64,000 nucleotides of DNA from Oscheius dolichura (Eukaryota; Nematoda; Chromadorea; Rhabditida; Rhabditidae), in NCBI GenBank assembly GCA_932521035.1, contig OW051494.1, positions 4,450,001-4,514,000 of the forward strand. Direction: 5' to 3'. The translations under genes were made by a program, and so were the position numbers. This document shows positions 22,397-33,537 of this stretch, one piece after another. Below the pieces are notes generated by a model, which saw only the letters and a program-made list of their open reading frames with translations, was not told where the DNA came from and ran no database searches. Every line of letters begins with the position of its first letter. Within the stretch, counting starts at the first letter, position 1.

Positions 22397-22841
22397 ATGT
22401 CTCGCCTTCTCCTGGTCTGCCTTCTGGTGGCTCTCTGTGGATTCGTCCTCTCTTGCGACAAGTTCGACAAGCACGTCCAGAAGTTCTGCACCTTCGCCGG
22501 AGAGAGCCATCCCTGCACCAAGCCCAATGGTTAGGTTTCTCAGTCTTGGAGCAAAGGGGAGGATGGCTGTTCCCCATGAGAAGTGTCTTCTCACGGTCTG
22601 ATAAAGCACGGAACAGTTATCATTGTGTTTACTGATCAAAGACGCGTCCCTTTCAGCCCAGTCGCTCGCCAACAAGTGCTGCAACTCCCCCAACAAATGT
22701 ACATCGCTGGAATTCCCCCTGAATGACGTGAGTCCTCCACGGAACTACCCCTAAACTCCTTTCCAGGTCTGTTGTTTTACTCAAGACTGCTTGGACCGAT
22801 GCTATCCGAATAAGGGACACCGTACCGGCACCGTCTATTAG
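22397..22841 (+). CDS. small secreted cysteine-rich protein (92 residues)
   Basis: Three exons. MSRLLLVCLLVALCGFVLS is a signal peptide. The mature part of about 73 residues has ten Cys in the pattern C-x10-C-x8-C, then CC-x5-C, then CC-x4-C-x3-C, and ends RCYPNKGHRTGTVY. Both introns are in phase; the stop is TAG at 22839-22841 and AATAAA follows at 22850. Ten Cys in so short a protein imply a disulfide-stabilised extracellular peptide. The first Cys pair resembles an insulin B chain loosely, but the later Cys spacing does not fit insulin, so I leave the family open. It lies 158 bases after the fusion gene with no AATAAA between them, so an operon-like link is possible but unproven. Confidence 0.72.
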
Positions 22842-22849
22842 CGTGTCCC

Positions 22850-22855
22850 AATAAA
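22850..22855 (+). terminator. polyadenylation signal AATAAA
   Basis: AATAAA eight bases after the stop of the small cysteine-rich secreted protein; supports its 3' end. Confidence 0.6.
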
Positions 22856-24933
22856 GATGTTTTAGCCAAGTGTTCTCTCTGAGGAGGCCAGCCAATCGAT
22901 AATCGGACAGTGCCCGCGCATTTGCATAGCCCTCCTCCTTCCTCCTCTTCTTCGCAATTAACCTCCGTGCCCGGTCGATTCTCCCGTATTTTTAAAGGAG
23001 CGTGTTGTGTGGTCGTCGTTCCTCCTCAATAGAACGAGGCTGAACAAACACGGAAGCACACGATCCGCGTGTGCTCCAGTCTCTCCTTATCGTCGTCTTT
23101 CTCCTCTCCTCAAAAATATTTAGCCCTCTCCCCCTTCCCCAATTTTCAGTTATTTTTGGCTGTCCTTTGCCTCCTTTTTCATCCTCCCAGCATGTGTCCA
23201 TCGTCCCATTTCCTCCCCAAACCAATCGGCTTCAGTTGGCGTAGGCGTCGAGTCAAGAGGCCGGCTCTCACCCGGCTCCTCCATCCTTTGTTTAGATTTC
23301 GACATCAAATAGATCAGCTAATAACCGACCGCCAGCCTATCGGAAACATGTTCACTCTGCCTTTTATGACACCGCCACCGGAGACTATAAATCCCCCGAG
23401 AAGACGGCTCTTTTTTCACAGAAACTGAGTCAGGACCGAGGGGGGGTGAATAACCGTAGCGAGTCGTGACACTTCCCCCGGCGAGTCATCCAGATCCGAA
23501 AACAGCGGTCCTCCGAAATGGACAGCCCCTTGCATAAGAGGGTGATTTCCTCCAAAAATGATCCATTTCCTCAGCAGCTGTTGGCCTCTTTTGTGCCGGG
23601 CAGCCGGCCGGTCAGAGAGAATCTCGTTTGTTCTAGTTTGCCACGTTTGCCACGCGGTTGATCCTTTCGCCTTTATTCCTTTCTGCCAGGGTGAAAATCC
23701 TCCTCCTCCTCCTTTCAAGAGAGACCGCGTCTGTTTATTCGGCCCCGGCATAAACTGACAGAGAGCGGCACTCGGCCGTCTTCTTCCCTTCCAGGCAGGG
23801 TCCAGTCTGCCTTATCTGCCACGCGGTCACACAGGTAGCCCCAGGGGTGGGAACTTGTTTCCCCGGCCCGTTTTATGCTGATTTCGACGAGTGGCACCGC
23901 GTGCCGATGAGCAGCAACACTATCTGTTGACTTGGTGGCTTTGTGTTTGTTTGCCCTTGCCCACGTTGAGCCCAGCAAGTCTCACCTGTGCCCCTTGTAG
24001 AGCTCGTTTCCCCGGTCGTCAACACTCCTCCTGTTTGAACAGTCTCTTCCCCCTGCCTCGCTGGCTTCTGCTGTCTTTTTCCTGGTACGTGCCCTTGAAA
24101 AGCTGCCCCCTCCCTTCCCCCTTCGACCCGCGAATTATTTCTCGTCGGGCGCTTGTTTTTCCCCGCTCAAAAACCATCGCCAATGACTGTGGCTCCGACC
24201 CCGATTTGGCGAGTCTAATTCGAGGTGCGCGAAACAGTCGTTTTCGTCCTTGTGTCACAGCTAATTTCCAGTCGAATTTATTCACAATTCCCACTCTGCG
24301 GGAGGTGACCTTATCGGCCTGAAAACGAGCCAGTTCTCTTCTTTTCACAACACACACAGCCGCGTCAATGTCATATCTTTTGGAACGCCCTTCATACTCG
24401 CCGTGATTGATCTACACTTCCGAGAAACCGAGAGAAGAGAGAGAGAGAACGAGTGGTTATTTCGGGGATATCAGAAATCGAAACCGGCGGGCCACTCCTC
24501 GGACACCCTCGGCAAACTGTCCTCGATGGTGCTCCTCCGAGGATCCACTTTACGGCCTCCTCCCATCTCCTTACTTGTACTCCTTCTCCTCCCACCTCTC
24601 CCATTGCCTTCGTTTGCTAATGGCCTGGTCCAGGTCTATCCGTTTCTTTCTACAAACAAAGCTAATCCCGGCACAAATCTGGGAAACCTGGTCAACTTTG
24701 ACCTCGTTATTGATTTCCGTGTCCCCTGATCAATCCACCATCATCTACGAGATGTTTTCCCTCTCTGATCGGATGACTTTATCCAAACATCCAGTTCTAT
24801 TTTGCCTTGACTCACCGGAGACACTCCCCTCCGATCCTCTCCTCGGCTGTTTTCGCCCGTCCTCTCCTCCCCGTACAACACCTCTACTTAAATATTTATG
24901 CTACTTTCCAGACGGAGTCCCGTACCCGGGAAA
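22856..24933. other. intergenic / upstream region of the RhoGAP gene
   Basis: About 2 kb, pyrimidine-rich on the plus strand, with only short chance-like open frames. It probably holds the promoter and 5' untranslated exons of the RhoGAP gene. I see no RNA gene or clear repeat. Confidence 0.45.
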
Positions 24934-27900
24934 ATGGACGCGTGGCCTCCACGGCTGCGCTCCTGTACCAGTGAAAACTGCCTCTCACAGGCGAGTCACC
25001 GCCCGTCTCTCCCCCCATTTGCCGTCTTTTAGGAAGCGCGTATTCTTGCCCTCTTGGAAGAGATGAGGCCGGCTCGTCGGCCACGGGAGCTGCTCCTCTA
25101 CCCGACCGATCCTCCCGCCGTGCCACCCAGCTACAACACCATCTACCCATCCAAACTTCCCTCCTACGGGTAAGTCATTCTTGACCACTCCTCGACAGCC
25201 GCCGCTATCATCTTTCCCTAGAGCCCCCTCTTCGGCCAGCTGTAAAGTTCACTAAAGTCCCCTTTTCTATGTGGCCGATGCCTAGTAACCTTGTTCTTTC
25301 AGTGACGTGGTTCGAGTATCGCTAGTTTCGCCGAATCGTCCGCCATCCTCCGAGCAACGGGCCCCGTCGGCAGCTTCAACCCTCAGCCGTTGTTCCCCCC
25401 GGCAGGCCTCCTTCATGGCGGCTGTCAGGAATGGCGAGGAGCGACAGAAGAGACGCGAGGCCCAAGCCCGCCGACGGACCACCGTCTACGGTAAGTGGAT
25501 ACGGCCAGGGTGGCAGCAGACGGTTATTGTTTTCGCTTGGCTAATCCCCGGCTCCTGTAATTACGCCCTTACGCCCTCATTAACTCCATTAGCAAGCATA
25601 GGAGGAGAACATCCAGATGCTCCTCCCCTTCTCCTGTCCGTATTGGTCTCGGCCCACAAATCTCGCCCCCGGGACCTCGGTCCCCCATTTTTTAATTGAA
25701 GGGCTAGTTGGCACGCCTTCCTGTATTTGCATGTGAGCTTTGTGCCTCTCGGTTCTCGCCGTGGTGCGGTGTCTCTCCTTCGTTCCGTATTTGGCCACGA
25801 TGATTGCCTGCGAGCGACACCTCCTCCTTCCGATACCTCGCCATATCAATCTCCCCCTTATCGGCCTGTTCATCTTCGCCCCGATTTCCATATATCCCCC
25901 ACCCCCCTCAAATTGTAACCAGTTCCATGTTTGCTTATTTTATCCAGTCGAAGGTCAAACCTCGCTCTCGCCCAATTGCCCTCGCTTCACCAATTTCAGA
26001 GGCAAACATAGTCCTTTTGAGTCGTTGGCCCGGCCCTAACAGTAGCCCCCGTGCCTCGTTAATAATTTGCGTTTCGATCTCGCTTCGAGTGTCGCCTTGA
26101 TGGATGAGTTGGACCTCCCCCGAGGCATCCCTCGGCCGACCCCACGAATTACGGACTTCTCCTTGTTTTCTCCCTTATCGAGTCGAATACATTGTCCTTC
26201 CTCCCGTCTTTATCAGCCGAGCCACTCTCGCCCCTGCCGCCATGTCCCCCTTCGGCTGCTTCAGGAGAACCAAACCACTCGGTAAATGACTCACCTCCCT
26301 CTTTTCACCGAAAATCTGGACGTGACTCAGAATATTTGAGTCGTCGCCCCCACTTACTCCATTTCGCCCTCCTAGTAAAGCTCTCCTCCGATATGTGTCC
26401 TCTGATCGATCCGTCAGTCCAAATCTCCCCCCACTTCCTTCTCCACGTCACGTCTCAAAAAGCTGAAATTACCCTTTCGAGGGGAGAGGAGGTCGAGGGG
26501 AGCTAACCCCCACAGCCCTCTTTTTTCTCCTAATTTTGAATTCAAGACGGTTCGTTCCGAAGGGGTCGTTTGGCGTCTCCCGGGGGCTTTGTCTTCTCTC
26601 TGCGCTTTGTGACCTTTTTCCATGTCTTTCTGCTTTCCCGCCTTGTGCCCCCCCCCCCCCCCCCCCCCCCTCTCACCGCCAGCCGGGTGTCAGTTGTTTC
26701 CTGGGGCTTATCATTGATGGCTCGGCTCGTTTCCACGCTCGATAATAAACAAAACCTCCCAACTTTTTTCCTACTTGTACGAAATTCCTCATTTTCACCT
26801 GGTACTTCCCCTCTTTCCTTCCGTCTCCCTTGTCTCCTCTCCACCTCTTCATGTAACAGTCTAGTTAATTCTTTAAAATGCTAAAATTGGATACAGTAGT
26901 TAGTGAAAGAGAAACGAAAACACGGGGGATGTGGCCAATTCGAAGTGATTTACGTGTCCATGATAACCCAGTTGATATCGGCCGGTCTCCCCGGTTGTAA
27001 CCAATCCAATTGCCGGTATTTATGTACTGTTAGTGGCAAAAACCTCTGGCTGGGGAGAAGTTGTTGGCGCAGCTGCTGTCGCTGTTTTCCATAATCTCGC
27101 GAGGCTGGTTCAGTCCAGTGGAAGTTTCACTTCCGATACTCTCTCCCGCCCCGGCTGGCCGTACCCATGTCCATTTTGCAGGAGACGAAGTCTATTCGTC
27201 GGCCGACCTCAACCACAACAACCGCCGCCACGACGTCAACCACAATGGTCAGTTTATGGCCTGGGATAATCCTGAGGCACTGTGCAGGTGGTCCTGTTTG
27301 TGCCAGGTGCAGGGCATCGATTCGGGGTCCCCCGCTTATAATTAGCATATTGCCAGGAAGGCCAGGTGACTCCGGGAATGGCTTCTCGCCTCTTTGTGAC
27401 CTTTTTCACGTATTCCTTCTATTCACCTTCAATTACAGAAGAAAAGATGATTTCGTCCCGTCGCGGTCGTCCGAAATCCTACGTCTTGGCCACGTCCGCC
27501 TCCCTTCCCGAAACCGACCCCAGCTCCTTCAGCCACGATGACACCAGGTTCGTATTCCCCTGTCTCCTCTAATATTTCCATTTCAGCCGGGACATGTCTT
27601 CTATGGGTTCCATGTCGTCCATCGAGCCGTCGGCCAGATCAGTCCAGCCGGCCCAGTCCACAAAAAGCCTCCAGAAATTCATAGCTCTCTTCCAAAAAGA
27701 CGGAAAAGGACGTCTACGACCGAAGAGATCGCGTACCTCTCTGCCCGAGTCCCGTGTGCCCCTGCCCGAGTCCACGCTGCCTCTGAATCAGGTCCTCCGC
27801 CAAGGCTGGCTGAAACACCAGGAGGTGAACCTCGGGAAGAAGGGCAGCCGGAGCCAGTGGAGTAGTCGATGGGCCGTACTCTCGGACGCGACCCTCTACC

Positions 27901-30900
27901 TGTGCATGCAGCCATCGACCTCAACTGCCGAGGTTTCTTTTTTCCTGTTCCTCGTCCTAGCAACGGCTTCAGGCACTGCAGCTGGTTGCACCTGTCTCCC
28001 GTCTCGACGTGGCCTCCTCCGTCGTCGATATTTCCTACGACTGGCTGTCCCAGGCCCGCCATGTCCTCCGACTCGTCTGCCAGAGTCGAAGTGAGCATTT
28101 GCTCGAGTTGCTCACGTAGGTCAAGTGTGGATCGAGAGAGACATCCCGTGTTCAGAGAGGCGGATATGTTGTCATGGATCACGGCGCTACAGTCGGCGGC
28201 CTCGTCGTCCTCTCCCGAGTCCTCGTCGGTCCTCGCCAATTCCTGTTCGGTGAGTGTCCCCTCTTCCCCACAAATAGTATCCCCTCATTCACTCCATTTC
28301 GGACTGGTTCATAACGCCTCGTCTATAAGTAGAAACACGGAGTTTTCCCATTCAATGGGAAATCTCCTCCTCGCTAATTTCAGTCGTGTGTGTTTGATTC
28401 CGCTCTCTGATCAAATATCGCATCCCCTCCACCCGGCCGTTTTCATTGAGCCGAGCCTCCTCGGGTTGGTTGTTGTATTCGTGCATATTTCACGGTGTCG
28501 CCCATTGTGCCGCCGGGGTGCCCCGTCTCCCCGAGACCTCCAGCTTCCGGAGGCTCCTGTGTCGTTGTTTGTGCTTTGCCTTCTCCTCGCTCCCTCCCGG
28601 GGTGTATTGATTGTCGGGGTTGCCCCTGCTCACAGCTCAGTGAGCTCGATCCCCAGCTTCTCCTAGCCAATCCGGGGCTCGTCGCCTCGTTGCCTTATTA
28701 GCTAAATGATCCACACAGACAATTTAGAGTCCTCCCTCCCTCCTCCCTGCCGGCCTTCCCCTCCCTCGCGGCGCCCCCGAGAGACATCAATACGTAGCCG
28801 GTGGCGACGACTCTTCTTATGTATTTTATTGCCTATTCTTTTATGGCCGATGACACGCAACTTGTGCTCAGACACACACGCCATCAGATTCTTCCTTTCG
28901 GCCCCGAGGCTATTGAGCCCCCGCTCCTCCTTACGCCTGGTTTACCCGGCTATTCTTCTCCCCTTCGACGAGTTCGAATGCCGTTCTCGAGTCCGTATAA
29001 AGCAGCCGGCACTGCCTCCCTCCCTCCCTTGTGTTAGTTACAAATTCCCCCTCAAGGAGGAACCACCAATTACGGATTCTCGTCTTTCACAGCTTTTAAC
29101 GCTGCCAATGACTTTGTTTGTCTCGCGAAGGCTTGCTCCAGCCTTCGGAGGTCCGGCTAATTGTGTGGCGGGGCTATCTTCCTCCTCCTCTCCCCTTTGC
29201 AATTCAAATACTCTTCGTTTCCCGGTAATATTCCCTCGGTTCAATTATCCGGTAAGCCGTTCCCAAGCAGAAGTATACGAGAGGGGAAAGGGCTCGCCGG
29301 TCGCTGCTTCAAAACAAGCGGAAACCTCAGTTTCCCCTGGCTCTGGCTCTTTTCCTCCTACCGTTTAAACTTGTTTTCCTCGCCGCCTAGCCAATGATTT
29401 AATCCGTAAAAAAGTCCCTCTCCCGTTTTGAGCACAGAAAATGTGGCCATTGTTAAAGTCTGTGGCAGAGAGAGTGGCGGCTCGCGCCACTTCCTGTCCG
29501 CGACATCAATACGCGAGTAAATTGTGTTACGCGCAGCCAATCTAGTTTAGAATTTCATTCAGCAACCGCTGCCGCCAGCTGTCCGGCGCATTATTTACCG
29601 AGGATATGCCCGGTGATGCTCCCTAATTATGTGCTTTTTTGCGTCGCCTAATTGCTCTCGTATTACTGTTTTTCTTCTTTGACTCCCGCCGAATCCCCTG
29701 GTAATATCCTCGAGAGAGCGAGGTTTCTAATCCCCCGAATTAATCCCATCAACTTTCTAAGGGCGTGCCTCCGTCCGTTACATGAAGCGTGGAGTGTCGG
29801 GTAGGAGGGGGGACCGGTTATGGCGACCTCCTGTTTTCATCGATCTGTTCATTTATTATTTGTTCTCACTCTCAACATGGCCAGGAGGGTCCTCACCTCT
29901 CGGTACTTTGTTTACATCGCCTGCCACCTCGCCCATTATGCTCATGGTCAAATGCGCCCCTCATTCCAGCAATTATGGAACGGTGTCTCTCCCTCGCTCA
30001 CCTCTCCTCCCACCGTCGTCCACCCTCAAATCCACCGTCCTACCCTACTAATTAGCCCGTTTTTGACATTTGACTCGGCCGTCTAACGAGAAGACCGTCC
30101 GAGTTTGTCCTCCCCTCTCCAAATTGTGCTAGTTAGCATTTCTGAAGCTAATTTTCTGCCTGGGAATCGATACTTGTTGCATAAACTAGCGCATCCTCCG
30201 TCAGCTGCTCCACTTGAACCCATCCTCCAGCCCCGAAGTTCCGGATATCCCTTTAAAAGACCTTTATACTCTGTTATCGAGGTATGTAAAGACCATTTCG
30301 AGACAAGAACCATTCTGGAAAACAGTTGAAGAGGACGGTTTCTGGTCGCCGACGGTTTATTGCTTGACTGTGGCCGGTCGCAGAGATTCTCTTCCCTCGC
30401 TGTAAAAATAAGAGGCTTGTCCCTAAAAAGGGGGATATCTCCCACGCAGGCGGCTGTCTCTCTCAGTCCGATCCTCAGTTGGAAGCATCCAATTAACGGC
30501 CATTCTTGGCGAGTCTCCAACCAGCCGGCCCGACCATCCAACGACCTGCAAACTTGCCTCGCCCATTCTCTCGATCCTGTCCCCTTCCCTTATTATTACT
30601 CTGCCCGCAGTACAGTCTCCTTCCAGGCAGCCTCACTCGCTTCGTCGTGCTCGTCCGACCGACATGCTGCTCCCTGTCCCGCCACCAATCAGCTGATCAT
30701 GCACAGGTCCGTTCCCTCTTCTTCTCCCCTAACCAAAAAGATCTCTAGGTATAAAGCCAAGTCATCCCAACTACAGTCGCCCTCGTCGAAGCGAGCATCG
30801 GACCACAACACCCAGCCAGGAACCAGCAAAGACGGAGTTACAGAGAACGGAGGTAACCCCCTTTCCGTGTGAGAGTAACCAGCTCCATTTGTAGAGTCAA

Positions 30901-33185
30901 CAACTCCGAAATCAGCCAGAAAATGGAAAAAGTCAAAAGCCAACAAGCAGGGCAGTGGCAGTAGCGGCGGCAGTGGGCCAGCCCCGAGTGTGCTGGGAGT
31001 CCGACTGGCAGAATGTGTCACCAACGACCCCGAGGAGCACATCCCGCTCGTCGTACAGATCTGTGTCAATGTGGTGGAAGAACACGGAATGGACACCGTG
31101 GGCATCTACCGTATACCCGGGAATACTGCCGCTGTCAACGGGCTGAAGGACCACCTGAGTCAGGGAATCGACACCATGACCATCGAGAACGTGAGTTGCC
31201 TCTTCTGGTCCCCTATAAATCGGAAAACGTTTAGATAGACCTGTCCGACGCCCGATGGAGAGACGTCAACGTCGTGTCCTCCTTCTTGAAGATGTTCCTT
31301 CGAAAACTGCCCGAACCCCTGCTCACCGACAAGCTCTATCCCTTTTTCATCGATGCCAATCGCATCCCCTCGCACCACAATAGGCTACATAAATTGAGAA
31401 ACTTGGTGAGTCGCCTTCTTTTCCCCGTAGAGGAATGGTTTCAGCTGAGGAAGTTGCCCCGGGCCCATTACTGTACCTTGAGGTACTTGATCCGGCACCT
31501 GTCGGCCATCAGCAAGAACAGCGAAGTGAACAAGATGGAGACAAGGAACGTGGCCCTGATGTTCGGGCCGTCGATAGTCCGTCCCTCGGATGACAACATG
31601 GCCACGATGGTCACCCACATGAGTGACCAGTGCAAGATCATCGAGACCCTCATCCACTACGTATGACCCCTCTTATCGGGTTTAATATCTGTCTTATTCT
31701 AGCACGACTGGATGTTTGACGACAACTCCCCGGTCGACGACATGGTCCCCCCGCAACACCCTTCGGAAACGGCAGAGCCACGCAACGAGGCTCCCCAGTA
31801 TGGGGTGGTCAACCCGGGAGGCGTGTCGGCGGCCACCTTCAACGACATGCACATGCTCATCCGGAAGGCCAACGAGGAACAGGCGGCCGCCTTGATGAAT
31901 GAGGGAAAAACTGGAAAGGTGGGACACTTCCTTCCATTCGGCCATTGAATGACTCCTCTAGATCAAGAACATGTTGCGGAGGAACTCTCGTAGGGACAAG
32001 TCCAAACCCAAACCAAAGATCGAGTCCACGGCTCCGGCAGCCGTTCATCCTCGCTACAACTGTACTCCTCCCCAGTCATCAGTCGATTCGGCCTTTCTGG
32101 GTAACTATCAGGTACTGCCCCTACAAATGTTCTTTTCACATCTTCCCGTTCAGGAGAGAGATATTGACGCGGAGATCATGTCTCGGCAGACGACGTCGCC
32201 GTTGGCCTCAACTGTGGAGCAGTCCCCCTCCATCGAATCCTCCCTCGGCTCCATCCCTGATACGAGTAGAACCGACCCCGGCCCGTCCGAGGCAAATTCC
32301 CACGCCGAGGAACATAAGAAAAGACAACAGGTAGACAGCCATTTGGATTGGGTTATGAGAGATATTGTAGGATATGTACTCTGCCCGTAGGATATTCATA
32401 GCCGGCTCGGACAACGCCGCCTCATCTTCTATCGATGCCTTAGCTAGTCATACTCAACACTTAAACACTGCCAGTAGTCCTGCCCTCGAGGTAACCTCCT
32501 CCTCCCTTCGCTCTTCTAACCGGGGACCAGCTTCAGGTGCTTTCGGAGGAAACACGTGCCAAAATTCGAAAAATGCAATTGAAACAAAACTGGATGGAGA
32601 AGCCGGATCCTCCCAGGGACCATCTCAAGGCCCAGTCGCCCACTCGGGACCAGCTGGATGCCCTGTCCTGTACCTCGGACTATTCCACAACCAGCTCGGC
32701 TCCCCTGACGACTCCTCTCGCTGTGGCCTGCTCGGCCGATCCTCCCACCTTCTCTGATTACGCCAGCAGGTAATTGCCCCTCGGAGGAGGAGACGGCAAT
32801 CGCTACAGTTTCAGTGATCCTTCCCCCTGTGCAAATGCTTCTACCTCGCCCAGGCCACGGCCGACGGCGCTCCTGATCAACGACGCCTCCCGATGCCAGC
32901 AGAAGATCAAAATGAGGAGTAAGCCCACGGTTAGAGACCCCTCCCGCCGACATACCCTATCCGACATGGACGCGTTCAAGGTACTGTAACCTCCTTGACA
33001 GAGAGAATACAACAGTTTAGGAGGGCCGTCTGGAGAAGTTTGCTCGTTGGATTGGCCTTCGGAGGAGCTCGCCTGATGTCACTAAAGAGCTCGAAGAACC
33101 CGTCCACGTAAGGCCGTCTCCTCCAGTCATAGTGCGTACCTCGCCCAACGAGTTGACCCCCGCCAGTGGAGACGAGCAGCTCTAG
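24934..33185 (+). CDS. Rho GTPase-activating protein with PH domain, ARHGAP21/23 (PAC-1) type
   Basis: Switches off Rho-family GTPases at cell contacts; the worm PAC-1 and mammalian ARHGAP21/23 group controls contact-dependent polarity. About 1,000 residues. N-terminal exons: MDAWPPRLRSCTSENCLSQ, then a Pro- and Arg-rich region, all joined in phase through 25033, 25302, 27181 and 27440. PH domain (27780-28250): LRQGWLKHQEVNLG, SSRWAVLSDATLYL, ADMLSWITALQS. RhoGAP domain (30990-31665): DTVGIYRIPGN with the catalytic Arg, FLKMFLRKLPEPLL, NVALMFGPSIVRP. The C-terminal tail includes RRHTLSDMDAFK, typical of ARHGAP21/23, and ends ASGDEQL. The first intron is GC-AG; the intron at 28252 to about 30629 is 2.4 kb, far longer than the rest. 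No PDZ domain was seen. Other starts, such as MSPFGCFRRTKPLG at 26242, are possible. Confidence 0.85.
24991..25032 (+). other. GC-AG intron 1 of the RhoGAP gene
   Basis: Donor CAG|GCGAGT, acceptor GTCTTTTAG, 42 bases. It joins CTC TCA CAG to GAA GCG CGT in frame and is the third GC-AG intron found in this window. Confidence 0.5.
26648..26670 (+). repeat. 23-base C tract in a RhoGAP intron
   Basis: Uninterrupted run of C (G on the minus strand) inside the intron between the exons at 25302 and 27181. The minus strand could form a G-quadruplex. Its length may be unstable in the genome or in assembly. Confidence 0.85.
28252..30629 (+). other. long intron of the RhoGAP gene
   Basis: About 2.4 kb between the PH-domain exon ending AAT TCC TGT TCG and the exon starting GCA GCC TCA CTC. 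It contains only short, overlapping open frames. Its size contrasts with the roughly 40-60 base introns elsewhere, so it may hold regulatory DNA or an alternative promoter. No specific element was recognised. Confidence 0.5.
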
Positions 33186-33537
33186 TCTTGCCCCTTTCGG
33201 ATCTCTGGTCTGTCCCCCTGCCCCGGTGACTCTTCCCCCTCTAACCTCCCTCCCTTTCGCACTTGTTCTTCCCTTTCGGAGCTCTCTACGGATATTTTTT
33301 TTGCGTAGGTGATACTTTCATCGAAACTTTTATCTGTGTATATATAAGTTTTCTCTACTTTTTATCAAATTAAAAATGATTTATGTATCCCGCGGATAAT
33401 GACAAACATGGCAATGTTCTCTGTACAAAAAATCTCTGGTGGCTATCCCGTACCGGGCAACAAAAACAGCGAGGAGGAGGATCATGGAAGGGAGCATGGA
33501 ATGTCGAGGACGAGATTATATTAAAGGACTGCTCTCT
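33186..33537. other. convergent intergenic region
   Basis: Short space between the 3' ends of the RhoGAP gene (plus) and the giant secreted protein gene (minus). AT-rich around 33300-33380, suited to 3' end formation, but without a clear AATAAA. No gene seen. Confidence 0.45.

Noticed and set aside
21929-22696. 255-codon minus-strand frame
   Set aside because: Antisense to the TtcA-like exons and to the small secreted gene; no recognisable protein.
22397-22841. Insulin-like identity for the ten-cysteine peptide
   Set aside because: The first Cys pair looks like a B chain, but the CC-x3-C-x8-C A-chain pattern is absent.
24407-25066. 219-codon plus-strand frame at the RhoGAP start
   Set aside because: A different frame from the exon chain that joins in phase into the PH domain; no domain.
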